A DNA stretch of 33,936 nucleotides from Mageeibacillus sp. UBA3708. Its GTDB lineage: Bacteria > Bacillota > Clostridia > Saccharofermentanales > Saccharofermentanaceae. This document shows, piece by piece, positions 1 through 7,530 of the stretch. The first letter of the stretch is position 1, and every line of letters begins with the position of its first letter. The DNA is taken from NCBI GenBank assembly GCA_002371375.1, contig DFIB01000188.1, positions 1 to 33,936 on the forward strand, given 5' to 3'. The notes beneath the pieces were generated by a model that saw nothing but the letters and a program-made list of their open reading frames with translations, was not told the DNA's origin and did not search any database. The translations under genes and the position numbers were made by a program.

Positions 1-130
1 TACAAACCTTGCAAGTCGCTTTAAGGTTCGTCGGCAACTACGCCCCTCAGGACTTTCACCTGAGGTTCGGGACATGCCCGTCATACTAGTGAAAGCGCCG
101 ACAATAACGCCGACGCTCTTATCACATATT
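1..130 (-). ncRNA. possible 5' part of a group II intron (fragment at window edge)
   Basis: Read on the minus strand, this stretch has no convincing protein. It does contain a perfect 7-bp stem, CCTCAGG/CCTGAGG, closed by the loop TGAAAGT. A smaller stem (CGGG/CCCG) precedes it, and the string GTTGCCGACGAACC follows. A stem capped by a GUGAAAGUCC-like loop, followed by a GCCGACGAACC-like strand, resembles domain I of bacterial group II introns as I remember them. The 5' end is not clear: I see no clean GTGCG start, only GTGATAAG near 126. The rest would lie left of the window. This is pattern memory, not a covariance match, and it could be another structured RNA. Confidence 0.3.
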
Positions 131-142
131 AATTATTCAGTT

Positions 143-162
143 TTACAGTCCGCTTACAGTCC
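143..162. repeat. short tandem direct repeat
   Basis: TTACAGTCC occurs at 143-151 and again at 154-162, a period of 11 bp, just beyond the stop codon of the nuclease gene. It could be a scar or a protein binding site. No function can be assigned. Confidence 0.45.
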
Positions 163-170
163 AGAATCAG

Positions 171-1199
171 CTATTCTTCTTTGTCTTCCCACTTTTCCAG
201 GACGGCTTCAACCTGGGCAATCAGCTTCTCCTTTTCCGGTATTACATAGGTGTAGGTCGAAGCGAAGATGTTGTTGGAAAGGCCACCCAGAGCGTACTCT
301 GCACTTACATTGTCCTTGTCGGTACAAAGAATGATTCCGATCGGCGGGTTGTCTCCCGGCTCATTCACTTCGGCCGCATAGTAGTTCAGATACATATTGA
401 GCTGACCGACGGCCTCCGGCATCAGCTTCACTGTCTTGAGTTCGATCAGGACATATGCGTGCAACTCCTTGTTATAGAAGACCATGTCCACATAGTAATG
501 CGTATTATTCAGCGTGACGCGCTGCTGCGTTCCTACGAACATGAAACCTCTGCCAAGTTCCAACATGAAATCTTCAATCTGTCTGACAAGTGCCTTTTCA
601 AGATCGCTTTCCAGAACCGGCTTGTTCTCCGGAATACCAAGAAACTCAAAGACATAGGGATCCTTTACGATATCCTCCGGAACTGCCAGTTCTTGACCTT
701 TGGTTGCGAGTTCATAGACCTTCTCTTTATTCGCCTTACCATCCGAGAGCAGTAACCTCTCAAAAAGAGAAGTGGCAATCTGACGTTTCATTTCTCTAAC
801 AGACCATCCAGAGCGCTCACATTCTTTCTCATAAAAGCTGCGGCGATCTCTATCAGATATCGACATCAATTCGCAGTAATGTGTCCATGTCAATTTTCCA
901 GTCAGTGACTGGAATTTTGGGTAGTCCAGATAAAACTGCCGCATATTATAAACATTGGACAGAGAGAATCCTTTCCCGAATTCTTTTGTAAGAGCCCGGG
1001 ATAACTGCTTCATAGTGTCCTTGCCATATCCAGCACGCTCGTTGCTTCCTTGCTCGTGTTCTACGATAACGCATCCAATATTCCAATATGCTGATAATAA
1101 TTCACTGTTGACTTGATGGGCGACATTGCTCCTGGCGGTAATCAAAACATCTCTAATTTCAGAGATCAGATCCTGCGGTATTACCATCTCATTATCCAT
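171..1199 (-). CDS. YhcG-like (DUF1016) PD-(D/E)XK nuclease family protein
   Basis: The product is about 342 residues, close to the usual size of the family. The N-terminal half matches the DUF1016 N-terminal helical domain, with the typical stretch FYLDYPKFQSLTGKLTW followed by THYCELM. The C-terminal half carries a PD-(D/E)XK nuclease core: the Asp in YYVDMVFYN and the ELK in VLIELKT are the expected metal-binding and catalytic residues. YhcG-like proteins are often found near restriction-modification and other defence genes, but their cellular role is poorly known. The start at 1199 is preferred because GAAAGGA lies 7 nt upstream. The alternative ATG at 1214 has its AAGGA directly against the start codon. 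It lies 41 nt behind a small HTH regulator gene and is probably co-transcribed with it. A 19-bp palindrome precedes the gene and recurs within it. Confidence 0.88.
   Translation of the reverse strand: MDNEMVIPQDLISEIRDVLITARSNVAHQVNSELLSAYWNIGCVIVEHEQGSNERAGYGKDTMKQLSRALTKEFGKGFSLSNVYNMRQFYLDYPKFQSLTGKLTWTHYCELMSISDRDRRSFYEKECERSGWSVREMKRQIATSLFERLLLSDGKANKEKVYELATKGQELAVPEDIVKDPYVFEFLGIPENKPVLESDLEKALVRQIEDFMLELGRGFMFVGTQQRVTLNNTHYYVDMVFYNKELHAYVLIELKTVKLMPEAVGQLNMYLNYYAAEVNEPGDNPPIGIILCTDKDNVSAEYALGGLSNNIFASTYTYVIPEKEKLIAQVEAVLEKWEDKEE
896..914. repeat. 19-bp palindrome, intragenic copy
   Basis: TTCCAGTCA-G-TGACTGGAA is a perfect 9-bp inverted repeat around one base. It lies inside the nuclease gene, where the minus strand encodes FQSLTG. 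Read on the minus strand, it and the intergenic copy at 1221-1239 share about 23 positions including flanks, differing only at the centre. Confidence 0.85.
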
Positions 1200-1220
1200 A
1201 CGAAATCCTTTCATTCCTTT

Positions 1221-1239
1221 TTCCAGTCACTGACTGGAA
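1221..1239. promoter_or_regulatory. 19-bp palindrome between regulator and nuclease genes
   Basis: TTCCAGTCA-C-TGACTGGAA is a perfect 9-bp inverted repeat with a one-base centre. It sits between the stop codon of the HTH gene (1241) and the ribosome binding site of the nuclease gene (start 1199). The position suits an operator for the adjacent HTH protein, or a recognition site for the nuclease. Neither is shown. As RNA, the stem would lie just ahead of the nuclease ribosome binding site and could affect its translation. Confidence 0.6.
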
Positions 1240-1240
1240 T

Positions 1241-1462
1241 TTATTCTTTCTCAGGAACTTCATCCACCAATTCAATAACATCTGTGATCTCACACTGAAG
1301 GGCATCACAGATTTTTTCCAATGTCTCCATACTGATACCTTTGTTCTTACCCATATTGGCAATCATATTCGTTGTCAGCCCGGCAGCGATCCTAAGATCC
1401 TCTTTTTTCATGTTTTTATTCAGAAGTGTGTGCCATAAGGGCATATAGCTGATGTGTCTCAT
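1241..1462 (-). CDS. small Cro/C1-type (XRE) HTH transcriptional regulator
   Basis: The 73-residue protein is a single Cro/C1-type helix-turn-helix of the short YozG-like form. PLWHTLLNKNMKKEDLR leads into the HTH (IAAGLTTNMIANMGK), followed by a helix, ISMETLEKICDAL, and the ending CEITDVIELV. The ATG at 1462 is chosen because GGAG lies 6 nt upstream; an in-frame GTG at 1474 would swallow that site. The gene directly precedes the YhcG-like nuclease. A 12-bp palindrome lies immediately upstream of its ribosome binding site and a 19-bp palindrome immediately downstream of its stop, so autoregulation of the pair is likely. This is inference. It has no extra domain to suggest an antitoxin role. 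Confidence 0.85.
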   Translation of the reverse strand: MRHISYMPLWHTLLNKNMKKEDLRIAAGLTTNMIANMGKNKGISMETLEKICDALQCEITDVIELVDEVPEKE

Positions 1463-1473
1463 AGATATCTCCA

Positions 1474-1485
1474 CTTTCCGGAAAG
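1474..1485. promoter_or_regulatory. 12-bp palindrome upstream of the HTH gene (candidate operator)
   Basis: CTTTCCGGAAAG is a perfect palindrome just upstream of the GGAG ribosome binding site of the regulator gene. Short Cro/C1 proteins commonly bind such sites over their own promoters. No clear -10/-35 pair was identified around it. Confidence 0.35.
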
Positions 1486-1546
1486 CAAACCTCTTTTCAA
1501 CGTAACTATCATATCATGAATCTTGCGATTTAACAAGTTCTTCTTG

Positions 1547-1725
1547 CTAAATTCTGCCGATGGTACTGTGCTTTTTCGCATACTCACTGTCCGCCTTCCT
1601 CCTGACTTCGCTGTATGGTGCAATCAGACGGATCGAGACTCGCGATTTCTGGATGATATAAGACAAGCTTCCCAATTCTTCGTTACTCCGCTTGCGCTGA
1701 AATAAGCAACTAATGTCTTACTCAT
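1547..1725 (-). pseudogene. beheaded flavodoxin start joined to foreign coding remnant
   Basis: An ATG at 1725 has an excellent ribosome binding site (TAGGAGGT) and overlaps the stop codon of the YolD-like gene. It begins MSKTLVAYFSASGVTKN, the first strand and phosphate loop typical of clostridial flavodoxins. After about 17 residues the similarity stops, and the frame ends at 1624 after 33 codons. In another minus-strand frame the DNA stays open to a TAG at 1547, giving a plausible protein tail with pieces such as NEELGSLSYIIQKSRVSIRL and EYAKKHSTIGRI. I read this as a flavodoxin gene lost by deletion, with its 5' end fused to the 3' end of another, unidentified gene. Confidence 0.55.
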
Positions 1726-2128
1726 CACCAATACCTCCTATGCTGTAAATATCATCCATTCTGATCCTGTCTCCGTCAGCGAAGACAAGCTCTTTATTAT
1801 ATCCGTCGACTGTCTTCAGCCTGCCCTTCTTCTCGGCATACTCCCCGCCTTCCTTGAGCTTATCGGGAACGAAATAAACAACTGTCACCTGAGGGTGTTC
1901 ATCCGCCATTGCGGAAAGCCTGGCGATCATGGCGCCAAGTTCCGCGGCCTCATCCTCCGACAGTTCCCTTTTACTGTCCGTAAGTCTCTCAGTCTCGGCA
2001 ACAGCCTGATCATATCCGACAAGCGCGGCGAAAGGAGAGAACTGCGCAGCCCTGTCGCTTATCGGCATAGGCGGCAGATCATCATATTGAGGCCTCGTCA
2101 GGTGTATCATATCGTCGTATCTGCTCAT
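1718..2128 (-). CDS. YolD-like family protein
   Basis: The 136-residue protein contains the family signature ISDRAAQFSPFAALVGYDQA near residues 23-42. The C-terminal part (VTVVYFVPDKLKEGG, then DGYNKELVFADGDRIRMDDI) is a small beta-rich module. YolD-like proteins are regularly encoded beside UmuC/DinB-type polymerases in Firmicutes and are thought to work with them in damage tolerance, though the mechanism is not established. The start overlaps the stop codon of the upstream polymerase gene (ATGA), so translation is coupled. The 3' end overlaps the start codon of a truncated flavodoxin reading frame. Confidence 0.85.
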   Translation of the reverse strand: MSRYDDMIHLTRPQYDDLPPMPISDRAAQFSPFAALVGYDQAVAETERLTDSKRELSEDEAAELGAMIARLSAMADEHPQVTVVYFVPDKLKEGGEYAEKKGRLKTVDGYNKELVFADGDRIRMDDIYSIGGIGDE

Positions 2129-3600
2129 GCCTTATGCCCGCCTATCTGTTTGTTCCTGTCGATTGCCGTTCCGCCCTTGTTAAGGTTCTTTGCCTTGATC
2201 ACCGAATTCTTGCCGAACCTGCGCTTGATATCAAGCATCGCTTCCTGGAGAGCACGCTCTTTCGAGTTGTCCTCCTGCGGCTTCTCCTCATCGAAAAGGC
2301 TTATCTGCTCATATCTCTCGCTCGAGGGTATATCATTCTCACTGAGAACATTACATGCCGCAATGGTGATCCTTCTCACGAGCAGATTCTTGTTAACAAT
2401 GCTCTCAAATAATTCAACCGTTGCTTCGTTGATCTTTCTTGAAGATGATGTATGTTTCCCCAGATTTGCAGTCCCGTGGGCATGTTTCGGCACCTGCCTG
2501 CCATAATAATCTGACGTTACCTCTCCTTTATATGAACCGTCCGCCAGACTCTCCTGATCGTAATTGATGGTGAGCACTATCTGATCGGTAACAAGCCCCT
2601 TGTCCACGAGGTCGAGAGACAAAACATCTGCCATTTCCCATGCGATGAGCTTAGCTGTCTCATAATCTGTAGGCTCCTGCAGGACCTGCCCCGAGGACAG
2701 GCTGTTGTTATCCGGATTATATGACTTGACATCTGCCACTGTAGTCGGCTCTATTCCCCAGGCATGGTCGATAAGGAGCTCGGCGTTCTTACCAAAAACC
2801 TTGTACAACTGACCGATGCTCCGGCGGTCCAGCGAACATCTCGCAATATCTCCCATAGTGAATATGCCTATTCTCTCGAGGCGTGCGGCGGTACCTCTCC
2901 CCACTCTCCAGAAGTCGGTTACCGGCCTGTGATCCCACAGTTCCCTCTTATATTTCTCCTCATCCAGTTCGGCGATCCTCACGCCGTCCTGATCTGCCGG
3001 AATATGCTTGGCTACTATATCCATCGCCACCTTGCACAGATACATGTTCGTACCGATCCCCGCCGTAGCCGTTATGCCCGTGGCCTTGAGGACATCCCGT
3101 ATCATCCTGCGCGCCAGATCATGGGCACTTACCTTGTAGAGCTTGAGATACTCCGTCGCATCAATGAACACTTCATCCACGGAGTACGCGAAAATATCCT
3201 CCGGCGCAATATACTTCAGATATATCCCGTATATCTCGGCACTGACTCTCATGTATTCCGCCATCCGCGGTACTGCGACCACATAATCGACCGCCAGTGC
3301 CGGATCAGACACCAGCTCCGAATAGAGATAGCTCTTCCCCGTCAGCTGCTTCCCGGGAGCTGATCTTCTTCTCTCATTATTGACCTGTTCCACCCGCTGT
3401 ACAACTTCAAAGAGCCTGGCTCTGCCTGATATCCCGTAGCTCTTGAGCGATGGTGATACGGCAAGGCAGATGGTCTTGTCGGTGCGGCTCTTATCGGCAA
3501 CCACAAGGTTCGTATTGAGCGGATCAAGACCTCTGCCGGCGCACTCCACACTGGCATAGAATGATTTGAGATCTATCGCTATGTATACTCTGTCTGTCAT
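2125..3600 (-). CDS. Y-family DNA polymerase (UmuC/UvrX-like)
   Basis: At 491 residues this is a full-length translesion polymerase of the UmuC/UvrX type found in Firmicutes. The N-terminal motif YIAIDLKSFYASVEC holds the first catalytic Asp (D9). AYSVDEVFIDAT, near residue 140, holds the second acidic pair. The helix-hairpin-helix region (FWRVGRGTAARLERIG, then IFTMGDIA) and a little-finger region (KLIAWEMADVLSLDLV, YGRQVPKHAHGTANLG) follow. Such enzymes copy damaged DNA at the replication fork and are usually SOS-induced. I saw no convincing LexA box upstream, and the ribosome binding site before the ATG is weak. The start nevertheless fits the family's N-terminus. It is co-translated with the YolD-like gene. 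Confidence 0.93.
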   Translation of the reverse strand: MTDRVYIAIDLKSFYASVECAGRGLDPLNTNLVVADKSRTDKTICLAVSPSLKSYGISGRARLFEVVQRVEQVNNERRRSAPGKQLTGKSYLYSELVSDPALAVDYVVAVPRMAEYMRVSAEIYGIYLKYIAPEDIFAYSVDEVFIDATEYLKLYKVSAHDLARRMIRDVLKATGITATAGIGTNMYLCKVAMDIVAKHIPADQDGVRIAELDEEKYKRELWDHRPVTDFWRVGRGTAARLERIGIFTMGDIARCSLDRRSIGQLYKVFGKNAELLIDHAWGIEPTTVADVKSYNPDNNSLSSGQVLQEPTDYETAKLIAWEMADVLSLDLVDKGLVTDQIVLTINYDQESLADGSYKGEVTSDYYGRQVPKHAHGTANLGKHTSSSRKINEATVELFESIVNKNLLVRRITIAACNVLSENDIPSSERYEQISLFDEEKPQEDNSKERALQEAMLDIKRRFGKNSVIKAKNLNKGGTAIDRNKQIGGHKA

Positions 3601-3627
3601 ATCAGGATTGTAATATAAACCGCCGGC

Positions 3628-4485
3628 TCACTTCAACATCTTGCGGTATTTTGAAGGGGGCGCATTCTTGTATTCCGCGAATACCCTGTTGAAGCTCGGA
3701 ATACTCTTAAACCCCGACAGCATTGCTATCTCCGTCAGCGACAGGCTGTCTTCGGTAAGAAGCGATACCGCCTTCTCCACCCTGATCGCATTGAGCCATT
3801 TGCTGTAGTTCAGCCCCGTTACATCCTTGAACGCACGGGAGAAATAATCCTTGTTAAGTCCGGCTCTCTCCGCCATGGCTGTTTGCGACAGGTCGTCTGC
3901 AGTCAGATTATTCTTAATGTAATCCATAACAGATATGATGTTATTGAGCGTACTGTCAGACACCGTCTTGCCGCCGTCATTTGATATATCCGCATCGAGC
4001 TCCCTGTTATGATTATCAAGGACTGTCATAAACTCACACAGAAGGGAAGCGCACTTCATCTCCCTGTTGTTTTTTGCCGTGCTCCATACGCGGTATATCT
4101 TCTCAATTATTGATTTAAGTTCTGCGGCGAGCGCCGGATGGGAATTGATGCAGATGATATGCAGATCATGATAGTGGTTAACTATCCTCTTGAAGTCAAA
4201 TAGAGAGTCGGCGAAAGCGTTGCTGTATTGTATTACAACAGAATCCCTGCGGTTCGCATCAACGATCTCATGAGTCTCCATCGGCCAGATCAGAACTATG
4301 TCCCCCTCTGCAAGAGAATACAGGGAATCGTCGATCCTGTATATGTTCTTGCTGCCGCTCCCGACAAGTATTATCTCGCCGTATGCATGCCTGTGAGAAG
4401 GAAATTCCCTCCCGTCCGAACCTGCGGCAACATTGATCGCCCTCGCATTGTTGAAAGAGAAATACTCATATCCCGCGCTGTCCAA
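3628..4485 (-). CDS. AraC-family transcriptional regulator with N-terminal cupin
   Basis: The product is about 285 residues. The N-terminal half is a cupin-like sensor domain: SHRHAYGEIILVGSGS is followed by YSLAEGDIVLIWPMETHEI. The C-terminal 100 residues are a double helix-turn-helix of the AraC/XylS family: AERAGLNKDYFSRAFKDVTG, then LTEIAMLSGFKSIPSFNRVF and KYRKM. The likely start is a TTG at 4485, with GGAGG 8 nt upstream. A longer frame from another TTG at 4506 would include that binding site. It is divergent from the three-gene dehydrogenase operon beginning at 4588 and probably regulates it in response to a small effector. The effector cannot be deduced. Confidence 0.9.
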   Translation of the reverse strand: MDSAGYEYFSFNNARAINVAAGSDGREFPSHRHAYGEIILVGSGSKNIYRIDDSLYSLAEGDIVLIWPMETHEIVDANRRDSVVIQYSNAFADSLFDFKRIVNHYHDLHIICINSHPALAAELKSIIEKIYRVWSTAKNNREMKCASLLCEFMTVLDNHNRELDADISNDGGKTVSDSTLNNIISVMDYIKNNLTADDLSQTAMAERAGLNKDYFSRAFKDVTGLNYSKWLNAIRVEKAVSLLTEDSLSLTEIAMLSGFKSIPSFNRVFAEYKNAPPSKYRKMLK

Positions 4486-4587
4486 GACTCTGACCTCCGA
4501 TGTCAAAAAATGATAAAAAAATCAATCATATTCTAAGAGGAATAATATCAGTTTTAAGATAATATGTGAATAAGGAGGATACACACC
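4486..4587. promoter_or_regulatory. divergent regulatory region, AraC-type regulator / SDR operon
   Basis: About 100 bp separates the regulator from the operon. It is AT-rich and must hold both promoters. TAAGATAATATG around 4555-4566 is a possible -10 area for the plus-strand operon, without a good -35. The ribosome binding site AAGGAGG at 4573-4579 serves the gene at 4588. AraC-type binding half-sites could not be defined by eye. Confidence 0.4.
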
Positions 4588-5613
4588 ATGAGAAAAGCAT
4601 TATTCATAGGCGGAACAGGAACCATCAGCACTGCAATCGTAAAGCGTCTGTCAGAAGATCCTCTCTGGGATGTTTATGTTCTCAACAGGGGCAACAGAAA
4701 AGAAGTCATTCCGGACAACGTTACGCTGATAAAGGCAGATATCAATGATGAGGAGGATGTCCTCGGCAAGATCGGAGACATGGCTTTCGATGCGGTATGT
4801 GAATTCATAGGATTTACCGTTGAGCAGGTTAAGCGCGACTACAGACTCTTTGCCGGTAAGACAAAGCAGTATATCTATATCAGCTCGGCTTCGGCCTACC
4901 ATAAGCCCTCCGCAGGTTATGTGATCACGGAAGGAACGACGCTTGCCAACCCTCACTGGCAGTATTCGCGCGACAAGATCGCCTGTGAGGAGTTCCTGAT
5001 GAAGAAGTACAGAGAAGAAGGATTCCCCGTGACCATCGTCCGTCCGAGCCACACTTACGACGAACGTCATGTACCTCTCGGAGTCCATGGTAAGAAAGGC
5101 TTCTGGCAGGTCATCAAGAGGATCATTGACGGCAAGCCCGTCATCATCCAGGGCGACGGATCATCTCTGTGGACCGTAACATGGAATGCTGATTTCGCGG
5201 TGGGATATACGGGACTTATGGCAAATCCGCACGCCATCGGCGAGGCATTCCATATCACTTCGGACGAGTCACTTACATGGGATCAGATATATCAGACGAT
5301 CGCAAGAACACTGGGCAAGGAACTCAAGGTCTATCACGTGTCCTCCGATTTCCTGTCGGCGGCCGGAGATAAGTACGGTTTTGATTTCGAAGGGAGCCTT
5401 ACGGGTGATAAGTCCGTATCTGTTGTTTTTGACAACAGCAAGCTCAAGAGGGCAGTTCCTCAGATGAGGACATCCGTCAGATTCGACGAGGGCGTTAAGA
5501 TGTCTTTGGATTATGTATTATCGCATCCCGAATGCCAGGTGGAAGACAAGGAATTCGATGAGTGGTGCGACAGAGTTATAGCAGCGATAGATAAAGCAAA
5601 AAGCGAGGTGTAA
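4588..5613 (+). CDS. NAD(P)-dependent epimerase/dehydratase-like protein (atypical/extended SDR)
   Basis: The 341-residue protein starts with a Rossmann nucleotide-binding motif, GGTGTIS (residues 8-14), then VYVLNRGNR and the acidic DAVCEFIGFT strand. YISSASAY and YSRDK (Y126, K130) supply the catalytic Tyr/Lys pair. IVRPSHTYDER and a substrate-binding C-terminal half with GDGSSLWTVTWNADFA complete the extended-SDR layout. Family members act on nucleotide sugars or other small substrates; the substrate here is unknown. The start has AAGGAGG 8 nt upstream. It is the first gene of an operon with a classical SDR 2 nt downstream and an iron-dependent alcohol dehydrogenase, and is divergent from an AraC regulator. 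Together they suggest reduction or isomerisation of a polyol or sugar-like compound. That pathway is inference. Confidence 0.85.
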   Translation: MRKALFIGGTGTISTAIVKRLSEDPLWDVYVLNRGNRKEVIPDNVTLIKADINDEEDVLGKIGDMAFDAVCEFIGFTVEQVKRDYRLFAGKTKQYIYISSASAYHKPSAGYVITEGTTLANPHWQYSRDKIACEEFLMKKYREEGFPVTIVRPSHTYDERHVPLGVHGKKGFWQVIKRIIDGKPVIIQGDGSSLWTVTWNADFAVGYTGLMANPHAIGEAFHITSDESLTWDQIYQTIARTLGKELKVYHVSSDFLSAAGDKYGFDFEGSLTGDKSVSVVFDNSKLKRAVPQMRTSVRFDEGVKMSLDYVLSHPECQVEDKEFDEWCDRVIAAIDKAKSEV

Positions 5614-5615
5614 TT

Positions 5616-6350
5616 ATGATCGATCTTAAAGGCAAATGGGTATTGATAACAGGGGCGTCGAGAGGTCTGGGACGTCTGGCAGCGAAGCTCATGGCAGATC
5701 AGGGATGCAATCTCATCCTCCAGAGCAGGAGCGTGGAACACACGTCATCACTCGAGGATGAGGTTAAGGCTAGGGGAGTCATGTGTCATTCCGTTGAAGC
5801 GGATCTTAATGACATTCCGTCCGTAATGAAGATGCTCGATGATATCGATGCTCTCGGAGTTGATGTGGAAGTCGTGCTCAACAATGCGGGACTTCAGATC
5901 GCTTACCGCAAGGAGTTCTGCCAGACTCCGCCCGAGGATTACCTGGTCAGCTTCAACGTAAACACAATAGCTCCTGCGATGATCTGCTATCACTTCCTCC
6001 CCCGCATGATCGCGAAGGGATTCGGACGTATCGTCAACACGACCAGCGGCATCGACAAAGAGCCTGAACAGGCAGGATATTCGGCCGCTAAGGCAGCTCT
6101 TGATAAGATAACCAAAGACATGGCAAGCAAGCTTGGCGGGACGGGCGTTACTATGAACCTCACCGATCCGGGCTGGTGCAGGACGGACCTCGGCGGACCG
6201 AATGCCCCCAATTCACCGGAGAGTGCGATCCCCGGAGTAGTCGTCGGCGCATTTGTAGGAAATGACGTGAACGGTCAGATTTTCCGCGCGCAGGAATTCG
6301 CCGGAATGGATCTGGAATCGGCGGTGGCAAAAGCAGAATCAGAAGCCTGA
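5616..6350 (+). CDS. classical short-chain dehydrogenase/reductase
   Basis: The 244-residue protein has the full set of classical SDR motifs: TGASRGLG near residues 12-19, NNAG, the catalytic Ser144 in NTTSGID, and Tyr155/Lys159 in YSAAK. The stretch DPGWCRTDLGG after the active site is typical for this fold. SDRs of this size are NAD(P)H-dependent oxidoreductases acting on hydroxyl or keto groups, usually as soluble tetramers. Substrate specificity cannot be read from the sequence. It begins 2 nt after the upstream stop with GAGGTG as ribosome binding site, so it is translated from the same message. An iron-dependent alcohol dehydrogenase follows 14 nt later. Confidence 0.9.
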   Translation: MIDLKGKWVLITGASRGLGRLAAKLMADQGCNLILQSRSVEHTSSLEDEVKARGVMCHSVEADLNDIPSVMKMLDDIDALGVDVEVVLNNAGLQIAYRKEFCQTPPEDYLVSFNVNTIAPAMICYHFLPRMIAKGFGRIVNTTSGIDKEPEQAGYSAAKAALDKITKDMASKLGGTGVTMNLTDPGWCRTDLGGPNAPNSPESAIPGVVVGAFVGNDVNGQIFRAQEFAGMDLESAVAKAESEA

Positions 6351-6364
6351 TAAGGAGATCACAT

Positions 6365-7516
6365 ATGGAAAACTTTACCTTCTATTCACCGACAAAATTC
6401 GTTTTCGGCAAGGGGACCGAGAGTGAAGCAGGATCACTCGTTAAAGCCTTTGGAGGCAGCAAAGTCCTCATCCACTACGGTGGCGGCAGCGTTGTCAGAT
6501 CAGGACTCCTTGACCGGGTTAAGAAGTCGCTGGATGAAGCCGGGGTATCTTACACTGAACTCGGCGGCGTCAAGCCTAATCCGAGAAGCGGCCTCGTATA
6601 TGAAGGCATCGAAATATGCAGGCAGAACGACATCGACTTTATCCTCGCTGTGGGCGGCGGCAGTGCTATCGACTCTTCCAAGGCTATTGCAGCGGGAACT
6701 CTGTATGACGGGGATTTCTGGGACTTCTACTGCGGCAAACCCATAGAGCGCGCCCTTCCCGTCGGAACGGTGCTCACCATCGCCGCAGCAGGAAGCGAAG
6801 GGTCCGGAGATTCCGTCATTACAAAAGAAGAGGGAATGTATAAGCGCGGCGCCGGAAGCGAAGCGATCAGGCCGAGATTCAGCATACTTAATCCGGAGCT
6901 TACGACCACACTCCCTCCCTACCAGACGGCATGCGGCATCACGGATATCATGGCTCACCTCTATGAGAGATATCTGACAAATTCCAAGGATGTTGAGGTC
7001 ACCGACAGACTTATAGAAGCGCTCCTCATCACAATGAAGAATGAGGGTCCCAAGGTAATTGCCGATCCCCTCGATTATCAGGCAAGAGCCAACATAATGT
7101 GGGCGGGAACAATGGCACATACCAACTCCTGCGGTGTCGGAAGATCCCAGGATTGGAACAGCCACAATATCGAGCATGAGCTGTCGGCTCTATACGACTG
7201 CGCACACGGTGCAGGACTCGCAGTAACGATGCCCGTCGTCTTCAAATACGTGATGGATCACGATAAGAAACGCTTTGAGCAGGCCGCTCAGAGGGTATGG
7301 GGCGTTGAGACTGCAGAAGAAGGTATCGAAGCTTTCAGGTCGTTCCTGACTTCCATCGGCATGCCGTCAACGCTCGGCGAACTGGGCGGCAGCCGCGAAG
7401 ACATCCCCACCCTGGTAAAGAATCTCTGCTACGGCGACGGAAGAGACGGTACGATATCAGGATTTGTCACTCTTAACGAGGATGACTGCACCAGAATATA
7501 TCAGATGATGCTGTGA
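6365..7516 (+). CDS. iron-containing alcohol dehydrogenase (BdhA/YqhD-like)
   Basis: The 383-residue protein is a group III metal-dependent alcohol dehydrogenase. The N-terminal nucleotide-binding half has VLIHYGGGSVVRSG and the signature VGGGSAIDSSKAIA. The metal ligands fit the family: Asp194 and His198 in ITDIMAHLYE, then His267 and His281 in the SHNIEHELSALYDCAHGAG region. It resembles NADH-dependent butanol dehydrogenases and YqhD-type aldehyde reductases of clostridia, which reduce aldehydes to alcohols in fermentation. The ribosome binding site is AAGGAG, 6 nt before the ATG. It is the last gene of the three-gene operon. An orphan AAGGAGGG follows its stop codon, suggesting a further gene once lay downstream. 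Confidence 0.93.
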   Translation: MENFTFYSPTKFVFGKGTESEAGSLVKAFGGSKVLIHYGGGSVVRSGLLDRVKKSLDEAGVSYTELGGVKPNPRSGLVYEGIEICRQNDIDFILAVGGGSAIDSSKAIAAGTLYDGDFWDFYCGKPIERALPVGTVLTIAAAGSEGSGDSVITKEEGMYKRGAGSEAIRPRFSILNPELTTTLPPYQTACGITDIMAHLYERYLTNSKDVEVTDRLIEALLITMKNEGPKVIADPLDYQARANIMWAGTMAHTNSCGVGRSQDWNSHNIEHELSALYDCAHGAGLAVTMPVVFKYVMDHDKKRFEQAAQRVWGVETAEEGIEAFRSFLTSIGMPSTLGELGGSREDIPTLVKNLCYGDGRDGTISGFVTLNEDDCTRIYQMML

Positions 7517-7530
7517 TCATAAGGAGGGAC

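Noticed and set aside
4501..4506. TTGACA as -35 box of the AraC-type gene (minus strand)
   Set aside because: It lies only 16 nt upstream of the preferred start codon and overlaps the ribosome binding site area, so no -10 and leader can fit.
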